Counted from the first letter of the stretch, positions 1 to 9,733 are shown. The stretch is DNA of 64,000 nucleotides from Sphaerochaeta sp. (GCA_022482495.1 JAKVPA010000003.1:124001-188000); one strand, 5' to 3'. Notes: generated by a model from the sequence alone, not told the origin. Made by a program: numbers and translations.

Positions 1-359
1 TTGGCGATGGTCTGCGCCTCCACACCTTGGGACGCGTCGATCAACAGGAGAGCCCCTTCACAGCTGGAGATGGCGCGGGAGACCTCGTAGGAAAAATCCA
101 CGTGGCCCGGGGTATCAACCAGATTCAGGTTGTAGGTTTTCCCATCCTTTGCCGTGTAGGGAATGGTCACCGCCTGGCTTTTGATGGTGATGCCCCGTTC
201 CCGCTCGATGTCCATGTTGTCCATGATCTGCGTCTGCATCTGCCCACGGGTCGTCACCAGACGGGCTTTTTCAATAAACCGGTCGGCCAGTGTCGACTTG
301 CCGTGGTCGATGTGGGCGATGATGCAGAAGTTCCTGGTCAGTTCGGAATGACGATCCAT
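1..359 (-). CDS. lepA: Elongation factor 4 (LepA), N-terminal part, cut by window edge
   Basis: Ribosomal back-translocase GTPase that acts on stalled ribosomes. Reading the minus strand from the ATG at 357-359 gives a start [11 protein letters not shown] followed by the G1 loop [10 protein letters not shown], the switch region around [12 protein letters not shown], and the G3 motif DTPGHVDF, all diagnostic of the LepA G domain. Only about 119 codons lie in the window; the gene continues past position 1. It sits directly behind ftsH: the probable true ftsH stop (363-365) is three bases upstream of this ATG, with a GGGAAG ribosome site inside the ftsH tail, so the two are translationally linked. 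The N-terminal identification is very secure. Confidence 0.95.
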   Translation of the reverse strand, partial: MDRHSELTRNFCIIAHIDHGKSTLADRFIEKARLVTTRGQMQTQIMDNMDIERERGITIKSQAVTIPYTAKDGKTYNLNLVDTPGHVDFSYEVSRAISSCEGALLLIDASQGVEAQTIA

Positions 360-390
360 CGGTCACTTCCCTTCCTGGGGAGCGGTCGGT

Positions 391-2388
391 TCAGCGGCAG
401 AGCCTTCGGTCTGGCGCATCCGCTTGCGGCATTTCCGCTTTGGCGGCATTGCCTTCTTCAGCGGCCTTCTCGTCATCCGGTTCCTGGTCAAGCGTCGGGA
501 AGCCCAACAGCTGGCGGACCTGAGCGTCATCCAGCGTTTCCTTCTCCGTCAACGCCAGAGCCAGCTTGTCCAACTGGTCGCGGTGCTCGGTGAGGATCTT
601 CCGCGTCTCATCCAGGCAATCGTCCAGAATCTTCTCCACCGCTTCGTCGATCCGTTTGGCCGTCGCCTCACTGTAATCCTTGTGCTGGGTGATCTCCCTG
701 CCCAGGAACAGCGGTTCGTCCTCATCTGCCAGATTCATGAAGCCCAGTTCGCTCATGCCCCATTCCGTGACCATTCTGCGGGCCAAGTCAGTGGCCTGCT
801 TGATATCGTTGCTGGTCCCGGTGGTCGTTTCCCCGTAGATCAACTCTTCGGCGACATAGCCACCCATGCAAACTTTGATCCAATCAGTCAGCATCGACCG
901 ATTCTTGGTATACGGATCCCGCTCAGGGAGCGAGACGGTAAGCCCCAACGCCCGGCCATGCGGAATGATGGTCACCTTGTGCAGCGGATCCAGGTTCTTC
1001 AGATAATAGTGCAGCAGTGTATGTCCCGATTCATGGTACGCCGTCGCCTTCTTCTCATCGTCCGTCATCACATGGCTCTTGCGCGCCACACCAAGGAGCA
1101 CCTTGTCGCGCGCCTGTTCCATGTCATCCATGTTGACGGTCAGCTTGTTGGCTCGGGCCGCGAACAACGCAGCTTCGTTGACCAGGTTGGCCAGATCGGC
1201 GCCACTGGTTCCCGCCGTGCCGCGGGCTAGCCGTTTCAGGTCAACATCCGGCGCCAGTTTCAACGGTTTGCAGTGAATTCTCAGGATCGCCTCACGTTCT
1301 TCGATGTCTGGCAGATCCACCACCACCTGGCGGTCGAACCGACCCGGACGAAGCAACGCGGGATCCAGGACGTCCGGACGGTTGGTCGCAGCCATGACGA
1401 TGACGCCATTGGTCGTTTCAAACCCATCCATCTCCACCAGAATCTGGTTGAGCGTCTGTTCCCGTTCGTCGTTTCCACCGCCAAGCCCACCACCACGGGT
1501 CCGGCCTACGGCATCCAGCTCATCGATGAACAAAATGCAGGGAGCGTGTTTGCGCGCTTGATCGAACAGGTCACGCACCCGCGCTGCGCCCATACCGACG
1601 AACATCTCGACAAAATCAGAACCACTGGTATGGAAGAACGAAACGCCACTTTCCCCGGCCACCGCTTTGGCAAGCAGGGTTTTTCCCGTTCCCGGAGGAC
1701 CGACAAGCAGCACGCCACGAGGAATCTTCGCGCCGACCTTGGTGAAGTGCTCCGGATGTTTGAGAAACTCTACCACCTCCTGGAGCTCGTACTTCGCCTC
1801 CGCTTGTCCGGCGACGTCAGCGAACGTGATATGTACGTCGCTGTCCATGTATTCCTTCGCCCGGCTCTTGCCCAGATTGCTCATCATCTTGTTGTTCAGT
1901 CCGCTGGACTGTCGGTACAGCATGATGGTGAACACGATGAAAATGATCCAAGGAACCAGCTGGAGGATTACCTGCAACGCGGATATCTCCTGTACCGAAC
2001 CGCTGACCGTCACATTGTTCTCTTTCAGAATGGTCAGCAATTGCTCGTCAAAATAGGGAATCCGTGTCCGCGCCTGTGTCCCATTGGTCAGGATGAAATC
2101 AATCTGGCTCTGTTCCTTGATCTCCGCGCTGGAGACCTGTCCCGCCTGGACGTACTGAAGGAAGGTAGTATATGGCACGCTTCCCGGACGGTTCGAACCG
2201 GAGGAATCGAACAGCATGTACAGGAACATGATGATCAGAATCACGAAGACGATGAACGCGAACCGGTTCTTCGGATCCCAAGGCTTTTTCATCGACGGAC
2301 GATCGCCACCTCCGAAGAAATGGTTGTTATCCTCGCGATGGTCATTCCCGGAATCCGGGTTATCTTTTGATTGGTTAAACAAAATCAC
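391..2388 (-). CDS. ftsH: ATP-dependent zinc metalloprotease FtsH (C-terminus probably frameshifted)
   Basis: Membrane-anchored AAA+ protease that degrades misfolded and short-lived proteins. The 665 residues show a cytoplasmic N-terminal extension, a membrane segment at about 43-60, a second at about 140-158, Walker A GPPGTGKT at 230-237, Walker [11 protein letters not shown] near 288-296, the second region of homology around 334-353, and the zinc site HESGH at 452-456. The start is GTG at 2388, overlapping the tilS stop (GTGA). As read the protein ends ...PDRRLCR at 391. Removing one base at the GG of 413-414 instead gives an Ala/Pro/Glu-rich tail ending APQEGK with a stop at 363, a 2,025-base (675-codon) gene ending just before lepA. 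I think the longer version is the real one. Confidence 0.95.
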   Translation of the reverse strand: MILFNQSKDNPDSGNDHREDNNHFFGGGDRPSMKKPWDPKNRFAFIVFVILIIMFLYMLFDSSGSNRPGSVPYTTFLQYVQAGQVSSAEIKEQSQIDFILTNGTQARTRIPYFDEQLLTILKENNVTVSGSVQEISALQVILQLVPWIIFIVFTIMLYRQSSGLNNKMMSNLGKSRAKEYMDSDVHITFADVAGQAEAKYELQEVVEFLKHPEHFTKVGAKIPRGVLLVGPPGTGKTLLAKAVAGESGVSFFHTSGSDFVEMFVGMGAARVRDLFDQARKHAPCILFIDELDAVGRTRGGGLGGGNDEREQTLNQILVEMDGFETTNGVIVMAATNRPDVLDPALLRPGRFDRQVVVDLPDIEEREAILRIHCKPLKLAPDVDLKRLARGTAGTSGADLANLVNEAALFAARANKLTVNMDDMEQARDKVLLGVARKSHVMTDDEKKATAYHESGHTLLHYYLKNLDPLHKVTIIPHGRALGLTVSLPERDPYTKNRSMLTDWIKVCMGGYVAEELIYGETTTGTSNDIKQATDLARRMVTEWGMSELGFMNLADEDEPLFLGREITQHKDYSEATAKRIDEAVEKILDDCLDETRKILTEHRDQLDKLALALTEKETLDDAQVRQLLGFPTLDQEPDDEKAAEEGNAAKAEMPQADAPDRRLCR

Positions 2389-3707
2389 ACTGGTTTCCTT
2401 TCTCCGATACTATAAACAATTGCATCCCGCGGGGCAAGGGATTTACAGGAAACGGACAAGCGGTCATGCCCTCCGCACCACCGCCCGAAGACGGCAAGCA
2501 CGCCGGTACCGCCCTCCAAGACAGGGATACGGAACCGCCGAGAAGGCGACACTTTCCAGTCTGACGCCAAATCACGGATCCGTACCGGACCATCAACGGC
2601 ATCCAACACATCACCAGAGAGCTGAGAACGCAACACCGCGTGGGAAAGCAACACCACCGGCAGACGGAGCAACAACGGGTCGACCTCCGGCCCATCGGAG
2701 AGCACCCGGAGTTCCAACTGGTCATCCAATGGCACCACATCTCCCGGCTTCAAGCCATTCACGGAGAGCACAAACCCCTGCTCCTTCCGTTCCGGTTCGG
2801 CGATCACCAGATCCCCGGAGCATCGGATCACCTTTCCATTGGCCCGGATGCGCCAATCCCCTCCCTTTTCCACCGCTTCCCTGATCCGTTTGACGCCAGC
2901 AGAGCGAACCCGTCGGTCAGCGTCAAGCAACCGCAGGATCACGCCATCCCGGGCAGGTGGTGGACAGGCGAGGAAGGCGCTACGGGAAAGCGGGGATACG
3001 GAGACCATCGACGCCAGGTTATCCAGATACCGGGACAATTCCCCACCGCTTTCCGCCGTCCTTGCCACGGCGTCAAGCGCCTGGGGAAACACGGACTTCA
3101 GCGTGGGAATGATCTGATGACGCACCCGGTTGCGCAGATACGCGTCATTGGCGTTGGTGGAATCCTCCGACCAGGAAAAGCTCTGCTCCTCCAACAAGGC
3201 ACACAGCTGAAGGTGGGAGAAGGAAAGCAACGGATGGAGCACCGTGACGCCATCCATCACGACACGCGGGGCGATGGCCAGCCGATGGCAGGGGGACCCC
3301 TGGCAGAGACGCATCACCATGGTCTCCAGTTGGTCATCCGCCGTATGGGCCGTCACCAAAACCGCGTTATGTTCCTTGGCGAACGAGAGCAACAGCTCGT
3401 ACCGCTGGCTTCGCGCGGCCTGCTCCGTCCCCACCCGTTTGGCATCCCCTGCCAACCGTTTGGGGTCAACATCCTTCACCACAAGCGTAAAACCAAGCGT
3501 CCTGCAGTTTTTTTGATTCAGCGCGATTTCCGCCTGTAATTCCATTTCCGTCCGGATGTGATGGTTCACATAGACCGGCCAGACCGGGCTTTTCCTCCCG
3601 GACAACGCGCACAGCAAGGCCAGGCTGTCCGCCCCGCCGCTGAAGGCGACGACAAGCGGAGTGCCAACAGGGATCAACTTACGAATCGAGGCGACGATTG
3701 TACGCAC
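2385..3707 (-). CDS. tilS: tRNA(Ile)-lysidine synthase TilS
   Basis: Modifies C34 of the tRNA-Ile CAU anticodon to lysidine with ATP and lysine, changing both charging and decoding from Met to Ile. The 440-residue protein has the PP-loop SGGADS at 23-28, the N-terminal nucleotide-binding domain, and a C-terminal domain ending in the small TilS C domain (LAPRDAIVYS near the end). The GTG start at 3707 lies inside the end of pth (stop 3679), so the genes overlap by 29 bases, and the stop overlaps the ftsH start. The order pth-tilS-ftsH is a widely conserved bacterial neighbourhood, which supports the call. Confidence 0.93.
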   Translation of the reverse strand: MRTIVASIRKLIPVGTPLVVAFSGGADSLALLCALSGRKSPVWPVYVNHHIRTEMELQAEIALNQKNCRTLGFTLVVKDVDPKRLAGDAKRVGTEQAARSQRYELLLSFAKEHNAVLVTAHTADDQLETMVMRLCQGSPCHRLAIAPRVVMDGVTVLHPLLSFSHLQLCALLEEQSFSWSEDSTNANDAYLRNRVRHQIIPTLKSVFPQALDAVARTAESGGELSRYLDNLASMVSVSPLSRSAFLACPPPARDGVILRLLDADRRVRSAGVKRIREAVEKGGDWRIRANGKVIRCSGDLVIAEPERKEQGFVLSVNGLKPGDVVPLDDQLELRVLSDGPEVDPLLLRLPVVLLSHAVLRSQLSGDVLDAVDGPVRIRDLASDWKVSPSRRFRIPVLEGGTGVLAVFGRWCGGHDRLSVSCKSLAPRDAIVYSIGERKPV

Positions 3708-4243
3708 ATTCCACCTCGCTCAAAGGAGTGCCACTCATCAGGGCGCGAAGGGCCTGGGCGGCGCGGTCAAGACCCTCCGCATAGCGGGGATCGGTCTCCC
3801 GCGTCAGCACATGATCCACCACCGTCTCCCCGGGCCGGGGACGACCGGTTCCGACATACAGCCGGGTGAAGTCACTGGATCCGAATCCCGGCAATGACGG
3901 ACTTCAGTCCGTTGTGCCCTGCCGAAGATCCTCCTTTGCGGATACGTATCGTACCCACGGGAAGATCCATCTGGTCACACACCACAATCATCGCTGCGGG
4001 ATCCTCAGCGGTGAAATCAGGGGCGATATCCCCGCTGTTGTTCATGAACGTCAACGGCTCCACCAAGAGCCAAGGACGATCCACTACCGTGACCGAGGCC
4101 GAACGATACAAACGAAAACAGCGTTTTCTCAGGCGAACCTGAAAAAACGCTGCGCATCGATCGACCACGTCAAACCCGGCGTTATGCCGCGTATGGTCGT
4201 ACTTGGTTCCTGGATTTCCCAATCCAAGCACCAACGGCATCAC
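3679..4243 (-). CDS. pth: Peptidyl-tRNA hydrolase, interrupted by a +1 frameshift
   Basis: Releases peptides from drop-off peptidyl-tRNA; normally essential. The first reading frame (4243 to 3872) carries LGLGNPGTKYDHTRHNAGF with the catalytic His, LVEPLTFMNNSG and GGSSAGHNGLKSV, then stops after IAGIRIQ. The next frame continues GFGSSDFTRLYVGTGRPRPGETVVDHVL to 3679, the usual Pth ending. Deleting one C from the CCC run at 3887-3889 fuses them seamlessly into about 187 codons, the normal family length. The start is GTG 4243 or ATG 4240, overlapping the rplY stop. Since the rest is intact and the gene is essential in most bacteria, I read this as an indel error rather than a dead gene. Confidence 0.9.
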
Positions 4244-4926
4244 TTCTTGTCTTTTCCGTCCGTTGCACCGGCAGCGGGAGCGACGCCAGCGGCAGGAGCG
4301 GCAGCGCCATCAGCGGCGGGTGCGGCGGCAGCCTCAGTCGTAGCTGCGGCAGGAGTCGCAACGACCTCTTCCTTCACCGTTCTGACGGACGCGATCGTCT
4401 TGTTCAGGTCATCCAGAATCTTGACACCAGCGGGAATCTTGATGTCGGAAAGATGCTTGACGGTGTTGAGCTGCATGTCCGCGACATTGCAGACCAACGT
4501 CTCAGGCAGGTCTTTCGGCAAACTCTCGATTTCCACTTCGTACATGACCTGATCCAGAACACCACCGTCGCGGCAACCGGCAGGATTGCCTTCCAGCGTG
4601 ATGGTGACGAATGTGCGCAGGAGCTGGCCACGAGTGACTTCGTAGAAGTCCACATGCTGGACGATGCCCTTCAGCAGGTTATCCTGATAATCCTTCATCA
4701 GGCATTCATATTCCTTGTCGCCCACCTTGATGACCAACAGCGCCGTCTCGGTGAAATGGCGCATCTTCAGGTTGAATTCCTTCGCATCAAGCGTGATATG
4801 GACCGGTCTGTTCTTGCCGTAGATGACGGCGGGGATTCTTCCCGCGCGAACCACACGGCGGCTCCCCGCGGAACCGAAATCTTCGGTCCTCAGCTGGGCG
4901 CTCAGTTGTTTCTCTTCTTTTGTCAT
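4240..4926 (-). CDS. rplY: 50S ribosomal protein L25/Ctc family
   Basis: Binds 5S rRNA in the large subunit; this is the long two-domain Ctc form. The N-terminal L25 domain (SAGSRRVVRAGRIPAVIYG) is followed by the TL5 beta domain (VHVDFYEVTRGQ..., about residues 90-180) and a low-complexity tail of about 40 residues rich in Ala, Pro and Thr. A frame is open upstream to 4956, but the ATG at 4926 has an AAGGAG site six bases upstream, so I start there. It follows tRNA-Gln and overlaps pth. The Ala-rich tail resembles those on L27 and the restored FtsH in this window. Confidence 0.93.
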   Translation of the reverse strand: MTKEEKQLSAQLRTEDFGSAGSRRVVRAGRIPAVIYGKNRPVHITLDAKEFNLKMRHFTETALLVIKVGDKEYECLMKDYQDNLLKGIVQHVDFYEVTRGQLLRTFVTITLEGNPAGCRDGGVLDQVMYEVEIESLPKDLPETLVCNVADMQLNTVKHLSDIKIPAGVKILDDLNKTIASVRTVKEEVVATPAAATTEAAAAPAADGAAAPAAGVAPAAGATDGKDKK

Positions 4927-5013
4927 GTGAGACTCCTTACTACTCTCATTGGCCAAGAGCCAATTACCATGGGCAGGACATCAACGATATCCTCACAACA
5001 CCCTTTCAAACGA

Positions 5014-5085
5014 CTGGGAAGGAGGGATTCGGACCCCCGATGCCGGCACCAAAAACCAGAGCCTTAACCACTTGGCTACTTCCCA
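5014..5085 (-). tRNA. tRNA-Gln (anticodon TTG)
   Basis: A full 72-base cloverleaf is visible. The acceptor stem is TGGGAAG with CTTCCCA and discriminator G. The anticodon arm CTGGT-TTTTGGT-GCCGG places TTG in the anticodon position. The T arm is GGGGG-TTCGAAT-type (GGGGGTCCGAATCCCTC). CCA is not encoded; the gene is followed by TCG. It lies between ispE and rplY in the same direction and may be cut from their common transcript. Confidence 0.93.
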
Positions 5086-5135
5086 ATTGAAACGCTATGA
5101 AGCCTAGCGTAAAATGGTCGGTTTGTCCAGCGTTC

Positions 5136-6017
5136 CTACACACTGTCCGTTTCAGTCACGACTGCGCTTCCCGCGGAAACCACCCAGGTGTCCACGGAAC
5201 ATGGCATCACTTCAGTCACCCGCCGGCAGAACGCATCTACCTGATCCTTCTTCTCACTGAGGAAAAACCAACAGGCGCCGCTCCCGGAAAGCGAACCATA
5301 TCCATCAAGCCCTTGCTGCAGTTCCGCCAGTTGTTGATACACCAGACGACCATCAACAACAGAGAGAAAATCATTGCGGAAAATACCGTCCCACGTGTTC
5401 AGGCCTTTGGCTAACGCCGCAAGCACCGCTTTCCGAGAAGGCAACGCGGGACGGGATACCGCATCCAACGCGCGATAGGCCAGACCGGTGGAAACAGACA
5501 GGTTCCGTGGCATTACCAGGCAGACATGCCATGCTCTGGAGGAAAGAGGCTCAACCCGCTCGCCCCGACCGGTCACGTAAGCGCAAGGATACCCGGACAC
5601 AAAGAAGGAAACATCGGAGCCGACAGCGCAGGCCACGGTTGCCAAGCGATCCTCACCGATGGGATGGAAGCGATCCAACGCGCGGAGCACCGCGGCGGCG
5701 TCAGAGCTTCCACCACCCAGCCCCGCCTGGACGGGAATCCGCTTGACGCAATCCACTGTTACTTTCAACGAAACCCCGCTTTCCCCCATCCAGGCAAGCG
5801 CAGCTTTGGCCATCGTATCCGAGCCAGGAGCGCAGTATGCCTCCACCCCGGTCACCGTCACCGAGGGAACGGACGCAGGCTGATACCGCACGCGCACCGT
5901 ATCGCAAAGCCCCGTCGTGCAGAACACAGAAGAAATCTCATGGAATCCATCCGGCTGTTTGTTCCCGACGGCCAGATGGAGATTAATCTTGGCGGGGGCA
6001 GGAAATCCGCACGTCAT
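5136..6017 (-). CDS. ispE: 4-diphosphocytidyl-2-C-methyl-D-erythritol kinase IspE
   Basis: GHMP kinase of the non-mevalonate isoprenoid pathway that phosphorylates CDP-ME. The 293-residue protein starts MTCGFPAPAKINLHL, the family's typical substrate-binding N-terminus, and has the ATP-binding glycine-rich stretch PVQAGLGGGSSDAAA near residue 90-105. The C-terminal GSGACWFF motif near 245 also fits. It follows the SMUG-type gene with a 12-base gap and precedes tRNA-Gln, so it is probably expressed with the translation genes downstream. Confidence 0.95.
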   Translation of the reverse strand: MTCGFPAPAKINLHLAVGNKQPDGFHEISSVFCTTGLCDTVRVRYQPASVPSVTVTGVEAYCAPGSDTMAKAALAWMGESGVSLKVTVDCVKRIPVQAGLGGGSSDAAAVLRALDRFHPIGEDRLATVACAVGSDVSFFVSGYPCAYVTGRGERVEPLSSRAWHVCLVMPRNLSVSTGLAYRALDAVSRPALPSRKAVLAALAKGLNTWDGIFRNDFLSVVDGRLVYQQLAELQQGLDGYGSLSGSGACWFFLSEKKDQVDAFCRRVTEVMPCSVDTWVVSAGSAVVTETDSV

Positions 6018-6029
6018 TCCACGTTTCCT

Positions 6030-6803
6030 TCATTGGATATCTTCCTTCCCAAAGCCAATGGCTTCAAAAATTTCCTGGAACGTAATTTCCGTTTTCTCCG
6101 CCCATCCGTGATTGGCCTGGGGGTTTCCCGGACTGGGGTGGATGATCGAGGAAAGCACCCGTCCTTGGGAGAAAGGTGCAAGCTTCGCCTTGGCATACTG
6201 CCCCACACCCACCAACGCTTTCGGTTGGAAATAAGCGATGACATCCTCCAGATAGGCGTCGCAGATGGCGTCCAGACGTTGGCGCTCAGACCGATCCAGA
6301 TGGTCCGGCGTGATGTTCTTCCCCATCGGACCAGGGTCGACAAACGCCAGCGGACAGTAGTTCATCACGCACAATTGGGAAAAGCAAGCGGAAGCGGTAT
6401 GGTATCGGTTCTGTAAAAAGCCCCAGAGCCTCCGGCCACTCACTTCGCTCCGGGTACAGGAAAAGCCCAGCACAGGGCGTTTGGGATGCATTCGTGATGG
6501 CTGTCCTACCGGAGCCTGGATGCCCAAGAAGTCACGTACGGCATTCACCTCTCCGAACGGAACCCCGGTCTGGGCCATGCCGAACGGACCGGGATTCATC
6601 CCCAGGAGCAACAGGTCGACCGGATGGTCGCACCACGTCTCCAGATATATCCGATGGGGTTCCCAGGCGTACTGGAGGGGATTGTACACATACAAAGCGG
6701 GATCAAACGACAGTCGTGCAACATCATCCCGAAGTTGTTCCGTCCGCCGCACCAGTTGCCGCACATCCTCCATATCCATCTCCATCCGGAGAAACACTAC
6801 CAT
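6030..6803 (-). CDS. SMUG1-type single-strand-selective uracil-DNA glycosylase
   Basis: Base-excision repair enzyme removing uracil and oxidised uracils. The 257 residues contain the SMUG family active-site motif GMNPGPFGMAQTGVPFGEV (Asn as key residue) and the C-terminal motif HPSPGNPQAN that inserts into the DNA duplex. Three in-frame Met codons lie within the first 11 residues; the first (6803) lacks a good ribosome site, so the true start could be 6785 or nearby. It is the first gene of the minus-strand block leading to ispE. Bacterial SMUG genes have a patchy distribution and are often thought to be transferred; composition here does not stand out. Confidence 0.88.
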   Translation of the reverse strand: MVVFLRMEMDMEDVRQLVRRTEQLRDDVARLSFDPALYVYNPLQYAWEPHRIYLETWCDHPVDLLLLGMNPGPFGMAQTGVPFGEVNAVRDFLGIQAPVGQPSRMHPKRPVLGFSCTRSEVSGRRLWGFLQNRYHTASACFSQLCVMNYCPLAFVDPGPMGKNITPDHLDRSERQRLDAICDAYLEDVIAYFQPKALVGVGQYAKAKLAPFSQGRVLSSIIHPSPGNPQANHGWAEKTEITFQEIFEAIGFGKEDIQ

Positions 6804-6829
6804 GAAGGAAGCATTCCGACAAGCAGAGA

Positions 6830-6859
6830 TTGCTCCGCCTCGCAGAGACGTGGTATGGT
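6830..6859 (+). promoter_or_regulatory. Putative leaderless promoter of mtaD
   Basis: TTGCTC (6830-6835), an 18-base spacer, and TATGGT (6854-6859). The mtaD ATG begins at 6866, six bases after the -10, so the transcript would start at or next to the ATG. No Shine-Dalgarno is present. Confidence 0.55.
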
Positions 6860-6865
6860 GAAACC

Positions 6866-8152
6866 ATGAATACTTTGATCACCAACGCCTTGGTCATCCC
6901 GATGACCAAAGAAGGGTACACCATCCAAGGAAACATCGGTATCAACGGAAAAGAAATCGTCTTCGTAGGGCAAACTCCCGCATCGTTCCATCCCGACCGT
7001 GTGATCGACGCAAACGGCTCGATCGTCATGCCGGCACTGGTCAACGCCCACACTCATCTGGCGATGGAACTGATGCGTAACTACAAGGACACCGAACCCA
7101 ATCTGATGGCCTGGCTGTCCCAAATCTGGCCGATCGAAGCCAAACTGAACGACGAGGACATCCTCTGGGCTTCCCGATTGGGAGTCTGTGAGTTGATCCA
7201 AAGCGGCTGCACGCTGTTCAACGACATGTATTTCAACGAACACATGACGGCGCGGGCGGCAAACGAAGGCGGCATCCGGGCATCCATCGGCCTGACGTTG
7301 TTCGGGGACATCGATGACACCCGGAAACGCCTTGCGGAGAAACCGAAAAACTGTGCGCCGGAAGTGGAGAAAAGCAATGGAAGGATCAAGCTGGCCGTCG
7401 CGCCCCATGCCATCTACACCTGTACCGAAGTGACCTATCGTTACGCCCATGACTGGGCGAAAGAGCATGCCGCCGTTCTGCACACCCACCTGTCTGAAAC
7501 CAAAGGGGAAGTGGATGACTGCGTCAAAGCCCATGGGCAAACTCCTCTGGACTATCTGGACGGAATGGGATATTTCGACGACACCAAACACCTTCTGGCC
7601 CACTGCGTCCATCTGACGGACAGCGAGATATCCCGTCTTTCCCAGTTTGACGCGGCAGTGGCCACCAACCCCACCAGCAACTGCAAGCTGGCTAGCGGTG
7701 TGGCTCCGCTTGGCAAACTGGGCAAGGCAGGCGTCAAACTCTGCATCGGTACGGATGGATCTTCCAGCAACAACAACCAGAACCTGTTTGAGGAGATGCA
7801 TGTGGCGAGTCTGGTCAGTACCGTCTCCACGATGGACATCACTTCCCTTCCCCCGTACCGGGTGCTGGAAATGGCGACGAAAAACGGTGCTGATGCATTG
7901 GGATTCCCCCAAATTGGGACGATCCAACCGGGAAAGGAAGCCGACCTGATCATCGTTGACATCCACAAACCCCACCTGACGCCGCTGAACGATCCGTTCT
8001 CCGCGTTGGTCTACGCCGCGCAGGCAAGTGACGTGGATACCGTCTTCTGCCAGGGTGAGATGGTGATGGAACATCGTCGTATCACCGGTCTGGATTTGGA
8101 AGAAACGATGCGGAAAACCAATGAACGGTGGGAAGACATCAAAAGACGATAA
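6866..8152 (+). CDS. mtaD: S-adenosylhomocysteine / 5-methylthioadenosine deaminase-type amidohydrolase
   Basis: TIM-barrel metal-dependent deaminase of the TrzN/MtaD subfamily, which deaminates SAH, MTA or related purines for methionine and purine salvage. Visible metal ligands are HTH (VNAHTHLAMEL, near residue 58-60), the His of HTHLSET (about 205), and the Asp of CIGTDGSSSNNN (about 295), the last motif being characteristic of this subfamily. The length, 428 residues, is usual. An upstream frame is open to 6830, but the ATG at 6866 matches the family start and sits six bases after a -10. It is followed by a terminator, so it is probably monocistronic. Exact substrate is uncertain. Confidence 0.85.
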   Translation: MNTLITNALVIPMTKEGYTIQGNIGINGKEIVFVGQTPASFHPDRVIDANGSIVMPALVNAHTHLAMELMRNYKDTEPNLMAWLSQIWPIEAKLNDEDILWASRLGVCELIQSGCTLFNDMYFNEHMTARAANEGGIRASIGLTLFGDIDDTRKRLAEKPKNCAPEVEKSNGRIKLAVAPHAIYTCTEVTYRYAHDWAKEHAAVLHTHLSETKGEVDDCVKAHGQTPLDYLDGMGYFDDTKHLLAHCVHLTDSEISRLSQFDAAVATNPTSNCKLASGVAPLGKLGKAGVKLCIGTDGSSSNNNQNLFEEMHVASLVSTVSTMDITSLPPYRVLEMATKNGADALGFPQIGTIQPGKEADLIIVDIHKPHLTPLNDPFSALVYAAQASDVDTVFCQGEMVMEHRRITGLDLEETMRKTNERWEDIKRR

Positions 8153-8184
8153 CTGATATCAATATTTTTATATATTTATCAAAA

Positions 8185-8217
8185 GACGCAATCATCCATC
8201 CGACGATTGCGTTTCTT
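8185..8217 (+). terminator. Rho-independent terminator after mtaD
   Basis: Perfect 8-bp stem ACGCAATC (8186-8193) with GATTGCGT (8205-8212), an 11-base loop, and a TTCTTT tail. Confidence 0.75.
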
Positions 8218-8295
8218 TCCATCAAATCTGTTGTACATACGCATAAACACTCAGAAAATTGAAATCCTCCCCTTCTGATCGGACCATTTCCTCTC

Positions 8296-8356
8296 TTTAC
8301 CTCGGATGGTACTTCTTTATATAATTCATGCATATTTTTGTATTTTTATACAAAAA
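8296..8356 (+). promoter_or_regulatory. gdhA promoter with downstream inverted repeat
   Basis: TTTACC (8296-8301), an 18-base spacer, and a consensus TATAAT (8320-8325). Just downstream is a perfect 8-bp inverted repeat, TTTTTGTA (8335-8342) and TACAAAAA (8349-8356), in the transcribed leader ahead of the AGGAG ribosome site. It could be an operator or an RNA hairpin. The rest of the 219-base gap from mtaD holds only the mtaD terminator. Confidence 0.5.
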
Positions 8357-8371
8357 TTAGGAGTACCCAAC

Positions 8372-9733
8372 ATGCATCAAGCAACAGAAACCATTGTGAA
8401 TCGTGTGATCCAACAGGATCCACACCAGCCTGAGTTCCATCAGGCGGTTGTCACCTTCATGCGGTCCATCGACAAAGTCGTCGACGACATGCCAGAGATC
8501 GTCTACCACAAAATCCTCGATCGGATCGTGGAACCGGAACGAGTCGTGATGTTCCGTGTTCCCTGGATCGATGATGACGGCGTCCTTCAGCTGAACCGCG
8601 GCTACCGGATCCAGATGAACAGCGCACTCGGCCCGTACAAAGGCGGTCTTCGGTTCCACCCGTCGGTGAACCTTTCCATCCTGAAGTTCCTGGCATTCGA
8701 ACAGACCTTCAAGAACAGCCTGACCGGGCTTCCCATGGGAGGCGCGAAGGGAGGATCGGACTTCAACCCCAAAGGGAAGAGTGAGGGAGAAGTGATGCGC
8801 TTCTGCCAGAGTTTCATGTCGGAGCTGTACCGGCACATCGGACCGGATACCGACGTACCCGCCGGCGACATCGGAGTCGGGGGACGGGAAGTCGGCTATC
8901 TGTTCGGGGAGTACAAACGGCTGACCAACACGTTCTCCGGCGTACTGACGGGAAAAGGCAAGAGCTTCGGAGGCTCGAACATCCGTCCGGAAGCCACCGG
9001 TTACGGGCTGGTGTACATCGCTGATGCCGTCCTGGAAGGGGAAGGCATGAGTCTGAAGGGAAAGCGCTGTCTGGTTTCCGGCAGCGGGAATGTGGCGCAG
9101 TTCACCACGGAAAAGCTGCTGCAGATGGGAGCCAAGGTGCTTACCCTTTCCGATTCCAGTGGCGTGATGATCGATCCGGAAGGCTTCGACGAGGAGAAAC
9201 TGGCGTTCGTCAAGACGCTGAAGAACGTCAAACGGGGCCGCATCAAGGAATACGCGGAGAAATATCCGAAATGCACCTACATCCCCCACGACGGGAACGC
9301 CACCAGCAATCCCCTGTGGGATGTCCCTGCTGATTACGCGTTCCCCGCAGCAACGCAGAACGAGATCAACAAGGAAGACGCCCAGCACCTTGCAAAGAAT
9401 GGCGTGAAGATGGTCGCCGAAGGCGCCAACATGCCCTCCACCATCGAGGCGCAGCAGGTGTACCGGGAAGCTGGCATGCTGCACATTCCTTCCAAGGCGG
9501 CGAATGCCGGCGGCGTCGCGGTTTCCGGACTGGAGATGAGCCAGAATAGCGAACGGCTCTCCTGGAGCCGGGAAGAGGTTGACCAGAGGCTGCAGCACAT
9601 CATGCGGGACATCTACCGGAACATGAGCGAGTGCGCCGTGAAGTATTCCGAAAAGAACGACTTCGTCGATGGCGCCAACATCGCGGCGTTCCTCAAGGTG
9701 TCCGACGCCATGCTGGCCCAAGGATACGTGTAA
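8372..9733 (+). CDS. gdhA: NADP-type glutamate dehydrogenase GdhA
   Basis: Reversible reductive amination of 2-oxoglutarate to glutamate, the likely ammonium-assimilation step. The 453 residues have the substrate motif GPYKGGLRFHPSVN, the catalytic-Lys region LPMGGAKGGSDFNPKGKS, the Rossmann fingerprint VSGSGNVAQF, and the C-terminal SKAANAGGVAVSGLEM. The length and insertions are those of the hexameric small GDH class. The ATG at 8372 has an AGGAG site eight bases upstream; the frame is open to 8306 but that part overlaps the promoter. It is bounded by a promoter and a terminator and so is monocistronic. Confidence 0.95.
   Translation: MHQATETIVNRVIQQDPHQPEFHQAVVTFMRSIDKVVDDMPEIVYHKILDRIVEPERVVMFRVPWIDDDGVLQLNRGYRIQMNSALGPYKGGLRFHPSVNLSILKFLAFEQTFKNSLTGLPMGGAKGGSDFNPKGKSEGEVMRFCQSFMSELYRHIGPDTDVPAGDIGVGGREVGYLFGEYKRLTNTFSGVLTGKGKSFGGSNIRPEATGYGLVYIADAVLEGEGMSLKGKRCLVSGSGNVAQFTTEKLLQMGAKVLTLSDSSGVMIDPEGFDEEKLAFVKTLKNVKRGRIKEYAEKYPKCTYIPHDGNATSNPLWDVPADYAFPAATQNEINKEDAQHLAKNGVKMVAEGANMPSTIEAQQVYREAGMLHIPSKAANAGGVAVSGLEMSQNSERLSWSREEVDQRLQHIMRDIYRNMSECAVKYSEKNDFVDGANIAAFLKVSDAMLAQGYV

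Noticed and set aside
3860-3900. Programmed frameshifting in pth or glyS
   Set aside because: No slippery heptamer, no following pseudoknot that I can see, and at least six other genes show the same +1 defect; an assembly cause is simpler.
6797-8074. A 425-codon minus-strand frame opposite mtaD
   Set aside because: Antisense shadow; it also covers the mtaD promoter.
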